DNA from: JAHEFX01 sp964614585
Lineage (GTDB): Bacteria > Actinomycetota > Acidimicrobiia > Spongiisociales > JAENVV01
Assembly (NCBI GenBank): GCA_964614585.1
Contig: CAZTLW010000033.1
Span: forward strand, 1 to 18,969
Direction: 5' to 3'
DNA: 18,969 nucleotides
This document shows positions 8,922-16,875 of this stretch, in pieces. Position 1 is the stretch's first letter. The number at the start of each line of letters is the position of its first letter. Below the pieces are notes generated by a model. The model ran no database searches and was not told the origin of the DNA. It saw only the letters and a list, made by a program, of their open reading frames with translations. The translations under genes were made by a program, and so were the position numbers.

Positions 8922-10595
8922 TCAGCGAACCAACGGCTTGTACTTGATGCGGGTCGGTCGCAACGCATCGTCGCCGAGCTCGCGCCGACGCGCCTCCTCG
9001 TACTCGGTGAAGTTGCCCTCGAACCAGCGGACCTGGCTGTCACCCTCGAAGGCGAGGATGTGGGTGGCGATCCGGTCGAGGAACCAGCGGTCGTGGCTGA
9101 TGACCACCGCACAGCCCGGGTAGGCCTCGAGTCCCGCCTCCAGTGCCCGCAGGGTGTCGACGTCGAGGTCGTTGGTCGGCTCGTCGAGGAGGAGCACGTT
9201 GCCGCCGGTCCGGAGCATCTTGCCGAGGTGGACGCGGTTGCGCTCGCCGCCCGAGAGGGCGCCGACCTTCTTCTGCTGGTCGGAGCCCTTGAAGTTGAGT
9301 GAGGCCACGTAGGCCCGGCCGTTGACCTCGCGGTTGCCGATGCGGAGGATCTCGGCACCGCCGGTGATCTCCTCGTAGATCGTGTTGTCGGGGTCGAGGG
9401 CGTCCCGGGATTGGTCGACGTAGGCCAGGTCGACCGTCGGCCCGACCTCGAGGTCGCCGCCGTCGGGCGCCTCGGAGCCGGTGATCATCCGAAACAGCGT
9501 GGTCTTGCCCGCTCCGTTGGGGCCGATGACCCCGACGATGCCGGCCGGGGGGAGCCGGAAGCTGAGATCCTCGATGAGGAGCCGGTCGCCAAAGCCCTTC
9601 CGGAGGTGGTCGGCGACGATGACCTTGTCGCCGAGGCGCTGGGTCATGGGGATGTGCAGTTCGAGGTCGCTGCGGTCCCGGTCGGCCGCACGGTCGGTGG
9701 CCAACAGCTCCTCGTAGGCCGACAGCCGGGCGCGCGACTTCGCCTGTCGGGCGCGGGGGCTCATGCGCACCCACTCGAGCTCCCGGGCGAGCGTCTTCTG
9801 GCGGGCCGACGCCTCCTTCTCCTGGTGGGCCAACCGGGCCCGCTTCTGCTCCAGCCAGCCCGAGTAGTTGCCCTCGTAGGGGTAGGCCCGCCCCCCGTCG
9901 AGCTCCAGGATCCAGCCGGCGACGTTGTCGAGGAAGTACCGATCGTGGGTGACGGCCACGACCGTGCCGGTGTACTCGGCGAGGTGCTGCTCGAGCCACG
10001 CCACCGACTCGGCGTCGAGGTGGTTGGTCGGCTCGTCCAACAGGAGGAGGTCCGGATGGGAGAGCAGCAGGCGGCAGAGCGCCACCCGCCGGCGCTCACC
10101 GCCCGACAGCGTCGCCACCTCGGCGTCGCCCGGCGGGACCCGGAGCGCGTCCATGGCGATGGCGACCTGGCGGTCGAGGTCCCAGGCCCCGGCTGCCTCG
10201 ATGCGCTTCTCGAGCGCCGCCTGGCGGTCGCCGAGGGCCGCGTAGTCGGCGTCTGGGTCGGACCACCCCGCCAGCACCTCCTGGTACTCGTCCAGCAGGC
10301 CCTGGACCTCGGCGACGCCGTCCATGACGTTGCCGAGCACGTCCTTGGTCGGGTCGAGCTCCGGCTCCTGGGAGAGCAGGCCGACCGTGTACCCCTCGGT
10401 GAGACGGGCTTCGCCGGTGTAGCCCTCGTCGAGGCCGGCCATGATCGCCAACACCGACGACTTGCCGGCGCCATTGGGGCCGATGACGCCGATCTTGGCG
10501 CCGGGCAGGAAGGCGAGGGTGACGTCGTCGAGCACGGTCCGGTCGGGTGGGTGGTGCCGCGACAGGTTCCGCATCGTGTAGATGAACTGGGCCAT
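8922..10595 (-). CDS. ettA: ABC-F translation factor, energy-dependent translational throttle EttA
   Basis: This 557-residue protein (E. coli EttA has 555) has two ABC ATPase domains and no membrane segments. Domain 1: Walker A GPNGAGKS 39-46, signature LSGGERRR 163-170, Walker B LLLDEPTNHLD 184-194. The arm insert that touches the ribosome lies at about 95-140. The interdomain linker is at about 250-300 and is rich in charged residues (EKEASARQKTLARELEWVR). Domain 2: Walker A GPNGAGKT, signature LSGGERNR 448-455, DEPTNDLD 471-478. EttA binds the ribosomal E site and gates the first peptide bond according to ATP/ADP levels; that is known for the family. The start at 10595 gives the standard N-terminus MAQFIYTMRNLSR; an upstream ATG at 10754 would add a low-complexity tail and is rejected. 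The gene diverges from the helicase genes. Confidence 0.95.
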   Translation of the reverse strand: MAQFIYTMRNLSRHHPPDRTVLDDVTLAFLPGAKIGVIGPNGAGKSSVLAIMAGLDEGYTGEARLTEGYTVGLLSQEPELDPTKDVLGNVMDGVAEVQGLLDEYQEVLAGWSDPDADYAALGDRQAALEKRIEAAGAWDLDRQVAIAMDALRVPPGDAEVATLSGGERRRVALCRLLLSHPDLLLLDEPTNHLDAESVAWLEQHLAEYTGTVVAVTHDRYFLDNVAGWILELDGGRAYPYEGNYSGWLEQKRARLAHQEKEASARQKTLARELEWVRMSPRARQAKSRARLSAYEELLATDRAADRDRSDLELHIPMTQRLGDKVIVADHLRKGFGDRLLIEDLSFRLPPAGIVGVIGPNGAGKTTLFRMITGSEAPDGGDLEVGPTVDLAYVDQSRDALDPDNTIYEEITGGAEILRIGNREVNGRAYVASLNFKGSDQQKKVGALSGGERNRVHLGKMLRTGGNVLLLDEPTNDLDVDTLRALEAGLEAYPGCAVVISHDRWFLDRIATHILAFEGDSQVRWFEGNFTEYEEARRRELGDDALRPTRIKYKPLVR

Positions 10596-10605
10596 GGGGG
10601 GAGCC

Positions 10606-10611
10606 AGCCTA
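10606..10611 (-). promoter_or_regulatory. -10 box for ettA
   Basis: On the minus strand TAGGCT ends 10 bases before the ettA ATG, again with no Shine-Dalgarno sequence. The leader would be only about 3 bases long. Confidence 0.45.
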
Positions 10612-10650
10612 CGGCGGGTCCGGCGGGAGGGCGAAGGTGGGACCGGGGCG

Positions 10651-10656
10651 TAGCCT
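10651..10656 (+). promoter_or_regulatory. Leaderless -10 box for the DinG-type helicase gene
   Basis: TAGCCT ends 6 bases before the GTG at 10663. It faces the ettA box, which lies 39 bases away on the other strand, so the two promoters share one short region. Confidence 0.5.
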
Positions 10657-10662
10657 GCGCCC

Positions 10663-12639
10663 GTGCCGTCGCCCCCGTCCCCGCCGTCCGACCCGACCCG
10701 CGCGTCGTCGGCCGCCGACCTCGCCGAGGAGATCCTCGAGGCGATCGTCGCCACCCGGGGCGGTCACCGGCGGACGGGGCAGGTGGCCATGGCCCGGGCC
10801 GTCGCCGAGGCGCTCGACGACGGCCACCACCTCATGGTCGAGGCGGGGACCGGCACCGGCAAGTCGTTCGGCTATCTCGCCGGAGCCCTCGCCGCCGGTC
10901 GGCGGGTGGTGGTGGCCACTGCCACCAAGAGCCTCCAGGACCAGCTCGCGGGCACCGACCTGCCGGTCGTCGCCGACGCCCTCGCCGGGACGCCGATCGC
11001 CCCCCGATGGGCGGTGGTGAAGGGGCGGGGCGCCTACCTCTGTCGGTCGCGGTTGTCCGAGCGCCTTGCGGAGGCGGGGTGGACCGACCAAGGAGCGCTC
11101 TTCGACGCCGTGGAGCTCCCCGAGGAGCTCCGCCGGGTGCTGGCCTGGTCGGCCGAGACCGAGACCGGTGACCGTGACGAAGCCGACTTCTCGGTCGAGG
11201 ACTGGGGGGCCTACACCGTCGGCGGCATGGAGTGTCCGGGCCGGGAGGCCTGCCCCGACGGCGACGCCTGCTTCGCCTTCGCCGCCCTCGACGAGGCCGC
11301 TGCCGCCGACGTGGTCGTCGTCAACCACCACCTCTACGCCGCCCATCTGGCGACCGATGGCTCGTTGCTCGGCCCCCACGACGCCCTCGTCGTGGACGAG
11401 GCGCATCGGTTCGAGGACACGATCGCCTCGGCACTCGGCATCGACCTCGCACCGTGGCGGGTCTTCCAACTCGCCCGGGTCCTCGGCGGGGCGGCCCCGC
11501 TGCTCGGGGGCGAGGCCGGGCGTCTCCAACGCTCCCTCGCCACCGCCGCCCGCGACCTCGGTGACGACCTCGCCGTCACGACCCCCGGCCGGTTCCGGAG
11601 TGTCGTCGACCTGCCCGTGTCCCGATCGCTCGAGCGCCTGGTCCGCCTTGGTGACGAGATCGGGGCCAAGCTGCGCGCCACCCACCCCGAGGCCCCCGCC
11701 CTCGGCGGCGCCCGGGCCCGGGCGTTGCGGCTCGTCGGCCACCTCGTCGTCGACATCGGGGTGCTGGCCGAACCCGGCGACGACGTCGTGACCTGGGTCG
11801 ATGGGGGCCCCCGACCGGCGCTCAAGGCGGCCCCCGTCGACGTGGCGGGCTTGCTCGCGGAGCGGCTCCTGGGCGACGTCGCCGTGGTGGCGACCTCGGC
11901 CACGCTGTCGGTCGGTGGCAGCCTCGAGCCGATGGCACGTCGGCTCGGCCTCGGCGGATTCGACCATCCGGTTCGCCTCGAGCGGGTCCCGGGACCGTTC
12001 GACTACGCCCGCCAGACGCGGCTCCTGATCGATCACACGCTCCCGGACCCCCGTGCCGACTCGTGGGCGGAGGCAGTCGGGGACGCGACCGTCGAGTTGG
12101 TCGACGCCGCCGGAGGGCGAGCGCTCGTCCTCTGCACGAGCCGGCGCATGGTCGACCGACTCGCCGAGCGCCTCCTGGGCACCCGGCACCGGATCCTCGT
12201 CCAGGGCGAGTTGGGCACCGCCGCCCTCCGGGCCGCCTTCATCGAGGACGAGACGTCGGTGCTCGTGGCGACGATGGGCTTCTGGGAGGGGCTCGACGTG
12301 CCCGGACGGTCCCTCGAGCTCGTGGTGATCGATCGGGTGCCCTTCCCCCGGCCCGACGACCCGCTCTGGTCCGCCCGCCGCGAGGCGGCCGAGGCGGCCG
12401 GTCGCCCCGCCTTCAGGGAGGTGGACCTGCCGCGGGCGGCGACGCTGCTCGCCCAGGGTGCCGGTCGCCTCATCCGCTCCACCGAGGACCGGGGGGTCGT
12501 GGCGATCCTCGACTCCCGGGTGGCCCGGGCCCGGTACGGCCCCGACCTGGTGGCTGCCCTCCCACCGATGCCCGTGGTCGGTGACCGGGCCCAGGCCGCG
12601 GCGTTCCTCGCCGGCGATCCGGTCCCCGGCTCGGCCTAG
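10663..12639 (+). CDS. DinG/XPD-type ATP-dependent DNA helicase with 4Fe-4S cluster
   Basis: This 658-residue superfamily 2 helicase starts at a GTG. Walker A is EAGTGTGKS (60-68) and Walker B is the DEAH box 245-248 (LVVDEAHRF). Four cysteines between them, C128, C191, C197 and C203, have the spacing expected for the iron-sulfur domain of the XPD/DinG/YoaA family. The second RecA-like half carries VVATSATLSVGG, the VLCTSRR strand, MGFWEGLDVPG and the final QGAGRLIRS motif (Q-x-x-G-R-x-I-R). Such enzymes unwind DNA 5' to 3' and help resolve R-loops, replication blocks or damaged forks; the exact role here is unknown. There is no exonuclease domain at the N-terminus, unlike DinG of Firmicutes. 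The DEAD-box gene follows after 26 bases with its own -10 box. The family call is sure; dinG is the usual label in actinobacteria. Confidence 0.93.
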   Translation: MPSPPSPPSDPTRASSAADLAEEILEAIVATRGGHRRTGQVAMARAVAEALDDGHHLMVEAGTGTGKSFGYLAGALAAGRRVVVATATKSLQDQLAGTDLPVVADALAGTPIAPRWAVVKGRGAYLCRSRLSERLAEAGWTDQGALFDAVELPEELRRVLAWSAETETGDRDEADFSVEDWGAYTVGGMECPGREACPDGDACFAFAALDEAAAADVVVVNHHLYAAHLATDGSLLGPHDALVVDEAHRFEDTIASALGIDLAPWRVFQLARVLGGAAPLLGGEAGRLQRSLATAARDLGDDLAVTTPGRFRSVVDLPVSRSLERLVRLGDEIGAKLRATHPEAPALGGARARALRLVGHLVVDIGVLAEPGDDVVTWVDGGPRPALKAAPVDVAGLLAERLLGDVAVVATSATLSVGGSLEPMARRLGLGGFDHPVRLERVPGPFDYARQTRLLIDHTLPDPRADSWAEAVGDATVELVDAAGGRALVLCTSRRMVDRLAERLLGTRHRILVQGELGTAALRAAFIEDETSVLVATMGFWEGLDVPGRSLELVVIDRVPFPRPDDPLWSARREAAEAAGRPAFREVDLPRAATLLAQGAGRLIRSTEDRGVVAILDSRVARARYGPDLVAALPPMPVVGDRAQAAAFLAGDPVPGSA

Positions 12640-12653
12640 CGGGCAGGCGTTCG

Positions 12654-12659
12654 TACACT
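12654..12659 (+). promoter_or_regulatory. Leaderless -10 box for the DEAD-box gene
   Basis: TACACT ends 6 bases before the GTG at 12666 and fills most of the 26-base gap after the helicase stop. The DEAD-box gene is therefore probably transcribed on its own as well as by read-through. Confidence 0.5.
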
Positions 12660-12665
12660 CCGGTC

Positions 12666-13898
12666 GTGGTCACCGCCGCCCAACAGCCCCTCACCGACAT
12701 CAGCTTCGAGTCCCTCGGGCTCGACCAGCGGATCGTTGCCGTGCTCTCCGAGCGCGGGATCGAGCATCCGTTCCCCATCCAGGCCCAGGCCGTCCCCGAC
12801 GTCCTCGCAGGCCGAGACCTCTGTGGCAAGGCCAAGACGGGGTCGGGGAAGACGTTCGCCTTCGGGCTCCCCACCCTCCAGCGGCTCGTGCCCGGGGGTG
12901 GGACCCCCCAGGCCCTGGTACTGGTGCCTACCCGGGAGCTCTGCGTCCAGGTCGCCTCGGAGTTGCGGCCCTTCGCCAAGGCCCTCGGGCTCTCGGTGGC
13001 CGAGGTCTACGGCGGGGTCTCGATCGGCGACCAGATCGACCAGCTCCGCCGGGGCGCCGAGATCGTCATTGCCACCCCCGGTCGCCTCATCGACCTCCAG
13101 GACCGGGGGGCGATCCGCTACGACCACGTCGGGATCGTCATCCTGGACGAGGCCGACCAGATGTCGGACATGGGCTTCATGCCCCAGACGGAGTACATCT
13201 GGCGCCAGGTGCCCGAGGGGCACCAGAGCCTCCTGTTCAGTGCCACGCTCGACGGCGGCATCGACCACCTCGTCGCCCGTCGGCTCACCGAACCGGTGTA
13301 CTGCGAGGTCGCCTCCACCGAGGTCTCGGTCGAGCAGATGGAGCATCGGTTCCTGCTCGTCCACTACCGGGACAAGGTGAAGGTCGCCGCCCGGATCGCC
13401 CTGAGCACCGACAAGATGCTGGTCTTCGTCCACACCAAGCACGGGTGTGACCGGGTGGCCGATGCGCTGGTCGCCGAGGGCGTACAGGCCGCCGCCATCC
13501 ACGGCGGCCTCCCCCAGCAGAAGCGCCAACGCGAGCTGAACCGCTTCGCCCAGGGGTCGCTGTCGGTGCTCGTGGCGACGAACGTCGCCGCCCGGGGCCT
13601 CGACATCGAGGACGTGGACGTCGTCATGCACTACGACCCGCCGTCGGACTCCAAGACGTTCCTCCACCGGTCGGGCCGCACCGCCCGCGCCGGGCAGGCC
13701 GGGATGGTCGTGACGCTCGTCGAGTGGGATCAGGAGATCCCCGTCCGGACCCTGCAGAACGAGGCGGGCCTCGACCATCAGATGGTCAAGGTGTACTCCA
13801 ACGACGAGCGACTCGACGACCTCTGGTCGTGGGAGCCGCCCCGGCGCGACCTCGACGCCGAGCGGACGGCTCGGCGCCGCTCCCGCCGACGCCGGTAG
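12666..13898 (+). CDS. DEAD-box ATP-dependent RNA helicase
   Basis: This 410-residue protein starts at a GTG and has the full set of DEAD-box motifs: Q motif (FPIQAQAVP, about 36-44), motif I AKTGSGKT (56-63), Ia PTRELC, GG, Ib TPGRL, II DEAD (161-164), III SAT (192-194), IV VFVHTKHG, V ATNVAARGLDI and VI HRSGRTARAG. It unwinds short RNA duplexes with ATP; family members act in ribosome assembly, RNA decay or cold adaptation. The C-terminus is short and ends in a basic run (TARRRSRRRR), the only candidate extra RNA-binding segment; the long tails of RhlE, CsdA or DbpA are missing. The specific role is therefore open. The gene converges on the DUF983 gene with 10 bases between the stops and no hairpin between them. 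Confidence 0.94.
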   Translation: MVTAAQQPLTDISFESLGLDQRIVAVLSERGIEHPFPIQAQAVPDVLAGRDLCGKAKTGSGKTFAFGLPTLQRLVPGGGTPQALVLVPTRELCVQVASELRPFAKALGLSVAEVYGGVSIGDQIDQLRRGAEIVIATPGRLIDLQDRGAIRYDHVGIVILDEADQMSDMGFMPQTEYIWRQVPEGHQSLLFSATLDGGIDHLVARRLTEPVYCEVASTEVSVEQMEHRFLLVHYRDKVKVAARIALSTDKMLVFVHTKHGCDRVADALVAEGVQAAAIHGGLPQQKRQRELNRFAQGSLSVLVATNVAARGLDIEDVDVVMHYDPPSDSKTFLHRSGRTARAGQAGMVVTLVEWDQEIPVRTLQNEAGLDHQMVKVYSNDERLDDLWSWEPPRRDLDAERTARRRSRRRR

Positions 13899-13908
13899 GC
13901 GCGAGCCG

Positions 13909-14274
13909 CTAGGAGCGGAACTCGTCCTGGTCGGTGGCGCCCTGGAACCCGAGGTCGACGGCCATCCACAGCGTCTTGGCGAACGGGTAGAAGAACATCG
14001 GGAACAGCAGGTTGAGCGCCACGGTGATCCCGAGCACCCACCCCCACGGGACGTCCGGCCAGGTGGCCAGGACGCCGCCGCCGAAGGTGAGCAGGAACAC
14101 CGCCGAGATGACGACCGTGTTGATGGTCATGGCTCCCACCCAGTAGCCCGACTCCCGTTCGAACACGAGGCCGCAGCCGTGGCAGGCCTTGGTCATGGAC
14201 CACCAGGAGGTGAAGACCGGCCGGTAGCCGCAGCGCGGGCACCGGCGGGTGAGGGCGTAGCCGACCGATTTCAT
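13909..14274 (-). CDS. DUF983 zinc-ribbon membrane protein
   Basis: This 121-residue protein has two CxxC pairs near the N-terminus, C12-P-R-C15 and C31-H-G-C34, as in a zinc ribbon or rubredoxin-like knuckle. The segment ERESGYWVGAMTINTVV and two hydrophobic stretches (about 46-70 and 77-96) follow. This layout is that of DUF983, a small bacterial inner-membrane family of unknown function; in some alphaproteobacteria it lies near cytochrome oxidase genes, but there is no such gene here. The start at 14274 (MKSVGYALTRRCPRCG) puts the zinc ribbon directly at the N-terminus; the frame stays open upstream only as a shadow of the divergent gene. A TAGCGT box lies 8 bases upstream. The family call is likely; the function is unknown. 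Confidence 0.82.
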   Translation of the reverse strand: MKSVGYALTRRCPRCGYRPVFTSWWSMTKACHGCGLVFERESGYWVGAMTINTVVISAVFLLTFGGGVLATWPDVPWGWVLGITVALNLLFPMFFYPFAKTLWMAVDLGFQGATDQDEFRS

Positions 14275-14282
14275 CACCGGCG

Positions 14283-14288
14283 ACGCTA
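14283..14288 (-). promoter_or_regulatory. -10 box for the DUF983 gene
   Basis: On the minus strand TAGCGT ends 8 bases before the ATG at 14274. The same hexamer precedes the Rieske-ThDP gene. It supports the short 121-residue form of the protein. Confidence 0.45.
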
Positions 14289-14316
14289 CCCATCGCACGT
14301 CGCTACCCCGGCGCCG

Positions 14317-14322
14317 TAGGCT
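14317..14322 (+). promoter_or_regulatory. Leaderless -10 box for the IlvX-like gene
   Basis: TAGGCT ends 7 bases before the GTG at 14330. It lies 28 bases from the DUF983 box on the other strand, forming a compact divergent promoter pair. Confidence 0.55.
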
Positions 14323-14329
14323 CGGTGTC

Positions 14330-15841
14330 GTGAACGGTGCCAGGGCCCTCGTCGAGACCCTCGCGGCCGGGGGTGTCACGGACTGCTTCGCCAACCCCGG
14401 CACCACCGAGGTCGACCTGGTCCACGCCCTCGACGACGTGCCGGCCATGGCCGCCCACCTCGTGCTCTCGGAGGCGGTCGCCACCGGCGCCGCCGACGGG
14501 TTCGGGCGGCTCACCGGGAGGCCCGCCGCCACGCTCCTGCACCTCGGGCCCGGGTATGCCAACGGTGCCGCCAACCTGCACAACGCCTGGCGGGCGAGGA
14601 CCCCGATCGTCAACGTCGTCGGTGACCATGCGACCTGGCATCGACCCCACGACACCGGGTTGGCTTCCGACGTGGCGGCGCTCGCCGGCGTCCACTCGGG
14701 GTGGGTCGCCGAGGTCGTCGACCCGGGGCCCGACGCCGCCGCCGCGCTGTCCGCGGCGTCCGCCGGGGCGATCGCCACCCTCATCGTCCCGGCCGACGTC
14801 CAGCGCGCCGAGGCCGCTCCGGCCGATCCGCTCCCGCCGGTCCCCCCGGGCGAGGTGCCGGGATCCCGGGTCGAGGCGGTCGCCGCCGTCCTCGCCCGCC
14901 CAGAACCGATCGTCCTCCTGCTTGGTGGCGCTGGCCTGTCGACGGAGGGGCTGGCGGCAGCCCATGCCATCGCCACCGCCACCGGGGCCCGACTGCTCCA
15001 CGAGACCCTCCCGGCCCGGATCGAGCGGGGAGCCGGCCGGCCCCACGTGACTCGGCTCCCCTACGCGCCGCACGCCGCCGCCGGCGCCCTCGGGCAGGCC
15101 CTGGTGGTCCTCGTCGGCGCCCACCCGCCGACCACCTTCTTCGGCTACCAGGGGGTCCCCAGCCACGTCGTCCCGACCGACCGCCTGGTGCGCGGCGTCG
15201 ACCCGGACGAGGATGTCGAGGGATTCCTGGGTGCCCTCGCCGCGGCGGTCGGGGCACGTCCGGCCCCGGTAGGGCCGCCGGTTCCCGAGCCCGTCGCCCC
15301 GACCTCGGGCGCCCTCGACCCGGCGACCGTGGGGGCGGCGGTTGCCGCCACCCAGCCCGAGGGCGCCGTCGTCGTCAACGCCGCGGTGACCGCCGGGGGC
15401 CCGTGGGAGGCGGCGTCCGCGGCGAGTCCCCCGCACACGATGCTCACCATCGTCGGGGGGTCGCTCGGGTTCGGGCTGCCCGCAGCGGTCGGAGCGGCGA
15501 TCGCCGCCCCCGATCGACCGGTGGTTGCGCTACAGGCCGATGGGTCGGCGCTCTACACGCCCCAGGCGTTGTGGAGCATGGCCCGCGAGGGCCTCGACGT
15601 GACCGTCGTGGCCCTCGTCAACCGCCGCTACCGGATCATCGCCGGCGAGCTCGGACGGGTGGCCGAGCCCGGGCCGGTCGCCGACGCCCTGACCGACATC
15701 GACGGCGTCGACTTCGTGGGCCTCGCCGAGTCCTTCGGCGTGCCCGGGCGACGGGTCGCCGACGCCGCCGACCTCGTCGTCACCCTGGCCGAGGCGTTCG
15801 GCACACCGGGACCGCGGCTCGTGGAGGTGCCACTGCCATGA
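14330..15841 (+). CDS. IlvX-like thiamine diphosphate enzyme (acetolactate synthase family)
   Basis: This 503-residue protein starts at a GTG and closely resembles the mycobacterial IlvX group (MNGARALVETLAAGGV, CFANPGTTE, LLHLGPG, GDHATWH). It has a PYR domain with the activating glutamate E48 (LSEAVATGAADG), a central domain with a GG-A-G loop (VLLLGGAGLS), and a PP domain. It is shorter than true acetolactate synthases (about 550-600) and no regulatory IlvN gene lies beside it. The cofactor motif is altered: ADG at 403-405 in place of GDG, and V-N (N431) in place of N-N. The metal ligands expected from the family, the Asp and the second Asn, are kept. It may act on a 2-oxo acid, as benzoylformate or oxalyl-CoA decarboxylase relatives do; its substrate and whether it is active are unknown. 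Biosynthesis of branched amino acids is unlikely. Confidence 0.8.
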   Translation: MNGARALVETLAAGGVTDCFANPGTTEVDLVHALDDVPAMAAHLVLSEAVATGAADGFGRLTGRPAATLLHLGPGYANGAANLHNAWRARTPIVNVVGDHATWHRPHDTGLASDVAALAGVHSGWVAEVVDPGPDAAAALSAASAGAIATLIVPADVQRAEAAPADPLPPVPPGEVPGSRVEAVAAVLARPEPIVLLLGGAGLSTEGLAAAHAIATATGARLLHETLPARIERGAGRPHVTRLPYAPHAAAGALGQALVVLVGAHPPTTFFGYQGVPSHVVPTDRLVRGVDPDEDVEGFLGALAAAVGARPAPVGPPVPEPVAPTSGALDPATVGAAVAATQPEGAVVVNAAVTAGGPWEAASAASPPHTMLTIVGGSLGFGLPAAVGAAIAAPDRPVVALQADGSALYTPQALWSMAREGLDVTVVALVNRRYRIIAGELGRVAEPGPVADALTDIDGVDFVGLAESFGVPGRRVADAADLVVTLAEAFGTPGPRLVEVPLP

Positions 15842-15846
15842 GGGGG
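15840..15846 (+). promoter_or_regulatory. Ribosome binding site of pdxH
   Basis: GAGGGGG overlaps the stop codon of the IlvX-like gene and lies 5 bases before the ATG at 15852. It selects this ATG over the out-of-frame ATG at 15847 and suggests that pdxH is translated from the IlvX-like transcript. Confidence 0.55.
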
Positions 15847-15851
15847 ATGCC

Positions 15852-16475
15852 ATGACCACCGACCCGTTCGCCCGGCTCCGAATCGAGTACGAGACGACCG
15901 GCCTCGATCCCGATGACCTCCCCGGCGACCCGATCGACGCCTTCCGGGGGTGGCTCGATGCCGCCGCCGAGGCCGGGGTCGCCGAGCCGAATGTGATGCA
16001 CCTCGCGACCGTCGACGCCGATGGTGCCCCGTCGGTGCGGGCCGTGCTCATCAAGGACCTCGACGCCGGCGTCGTCTTCTTCTCCAACTACGCCAGCCGC
16101 AAGGGTCGGGCGCTCGCCGCCGACCCGCGGGCGGCGGGCAACGTCCACTGGCAGCCGCTCCACCGCCAGGTCCGGTTCGAGGGCGTCGTCACCCGGGTCG
16201 GGCCCGCCGAGTCCGACTCCTACTTCGCCTCCCGCCCGATCGAGGCCCGACGTGGGGCCGTCGCAAGCCCCCAGTCCGAGGTCATCCCCGACCGGGCCTG
16301 GCTCGAGACCCGGTGGGCGGCCGCCGACCCCACGACCAGGCCCGAGGGCTGGGGCGGTTACCGGCTCGTGCCCTCCGTCGTCGAGTTCTGGCAGGGACGA
16401 CCCGGTCGACTGCACGACCGCATCCGCTTCCGGCGAGAGGCCGACAGGTGGGTTCGCGAGCGGCTCGCCCCCTGA
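15852..16475 (+). CDS. pdxH: Pyridoxamine/pyridoxine 5'-phosphate oxidase
   Basis: This 207-residue protein is close to the family norm (about 210-220). It uses FMN and oxygen to convert pyridoxine or pyridoxamine 5'-phosphate to pyridoxal 5'-phosphate, the last step of salvage and of the DXP-dependent route. Visible family signs: an N-terminal helix (RLRIEYETTGLDPDDLPGDP), MHLATVDADGAPSVRAVLIKDLDAGVVFFSNYASRKG, which holds FMN-binding residues, WQPLHRQVRFEG, then SRPIEARRGAVASPQS. The C-terminal signature VVEFWQGRPGRLHDRIRFRR ... RLAP is complete and distinguishes true PdxH from general FMN-binding split-barrel proteins. The gene starts 11 bases after the IlvX-like stop. Its 3' end overlaps the start of the JAMM peptidase gene by 28 bases, so the two are probably translated from one message. 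Confidence 0.95.
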   Translation: MTTDPFARLRIEYETTGLDPDDLPGDPIDAFRGWLDAAAEAGVAEPNVMHLATVDADGAPSVRAVLIKDLDAGVVFFSNYASRKGRALAADPRAAGNVHWQPLHRQVRFEGVVTRVGPAESDSYFASRPIEARRGAVASPQSEVIPDRAWLETRWAAADPTTRPEGWGGYRLVPSVVEFWQGRPGRLHDRIRFRREADRWVRERLAP

Positions 16476-16858
16476 GCCTGCCGCCGGGTGGGATCGCCCG
16501 GCTGGCCGGGGCGGCGGCGGGCGCCGCCCCCGGCGAGGCCTGTGGGGTGCTCGTCGGCACCGGGGACCGGGTGGAGGCCGTGGTGGCGGTCCCGAACCTG
16601 GCGACGCGTCCCGATCGGTTCGAACTCGACCCCGACGCCCTCTTCGCAGTCCTGACCGGGGCCGAGTCGGCGGGGCACGAGGTCCTGGGGACCTTCCACT
16701 CCCACGTGCGCACGGCGGCCGTCCCATCTCCGGTCGACCTCGAAGCCTGGGTCCCGGGGTGGGTGTCGGTGGTGGTCGGCGTCGATGGCCGGCCCCGGGC
16801 GTGGGACCTCGTGGCGGGTGTGCCCCACGAGCGCCCGGTGCTCGAACGCTCGGCGTGA
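16448..16858 (+). CDS. JAMM/Mov34 (M67) metallopeptidase, Mec-like
   Basis: This 136-residue protein starts at a GTG inside the end of pdxH; no later in-frame start leaves the catalytic glutamate in place. The JAMM zinc motif is complete: E32 in GEACGVLVG, then H-S-H followed by seven residues, S-P-V-D (H-x-H-x7-S-x2-D) in GTFHSHVRTAAVPSPVD. Small bacterial JAMM proteins of this type cut peptides from the C-terminus of ubiquitin-like sulfur carriers; in mycobacteria Mec releases cysteine from CysO. The following order, metallo-beta-lactamase, rph, rdgB, matches the mycobacterial block that begins with mec, which supports a Mec relationship. The partners cysO and cysM are not between them here, so the substrate is open. 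It could instead process another sulfur carrier encoded elsewhere. Confidence 0.85.
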   Translation: MGSRAARPLSLPPGGIARLAGAAAGAAPGEACGVLVGTGDRVEAVVAVPNLATRPDRFELDPDALFAVLTGAESAGHEVLGTFHSHVRTAAVPSPVDLEAWVPGWVSVVVGVDGRPRAWDLVAGVPHERPVLERSA

Positions 16859-16862
16859 GCCC

Positions 16863-16868
16863 TACCCT
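16863..16868 (+). promoter_or_regulatory. Leaderless -10 box for the metallo-beta-lactamase gene
   Basis: TACCCT ends 7 bases before the ATG at 16876, in the 17-base gap after the Mec-like gene. There is no Shine-Dalgarno sequence. It suggests a second transcript start inside the block. Confidence 0.5.
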
Positions 16869-16875
16869 CCGACCG

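Noticed and set aside
10596..10754. Upstream ATG at 10754 for ettA (53 extra residues)
   Set aside because: The extension is low complexity, overlaps the divergent helicase gene and is absent from EttA proteins; a -10 box lies between the two starts.
12636..13778. 380-codon minus-strand frame opposite the DEAD-box gene
   Set aside because: The plus strand carries all DEAD-box motifs; the minus frame has none and is compositionally typical of a shadow.
13899..13908. Possible terminator in the gap between the DEAD-box and DUF983 stops
   Set aside because: The 10 bases and their flanks give only a weak, interrupted inverted repeat; not supported.
14275..14982. N-terminal extension of the DUF983 frame to 14982
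   Set aside because: It would run antisense through the IlvX-like gene. The start at 14274 places the zinc ribbon at the N-terminus as in the family and has a -10 box 8 bases upstream.
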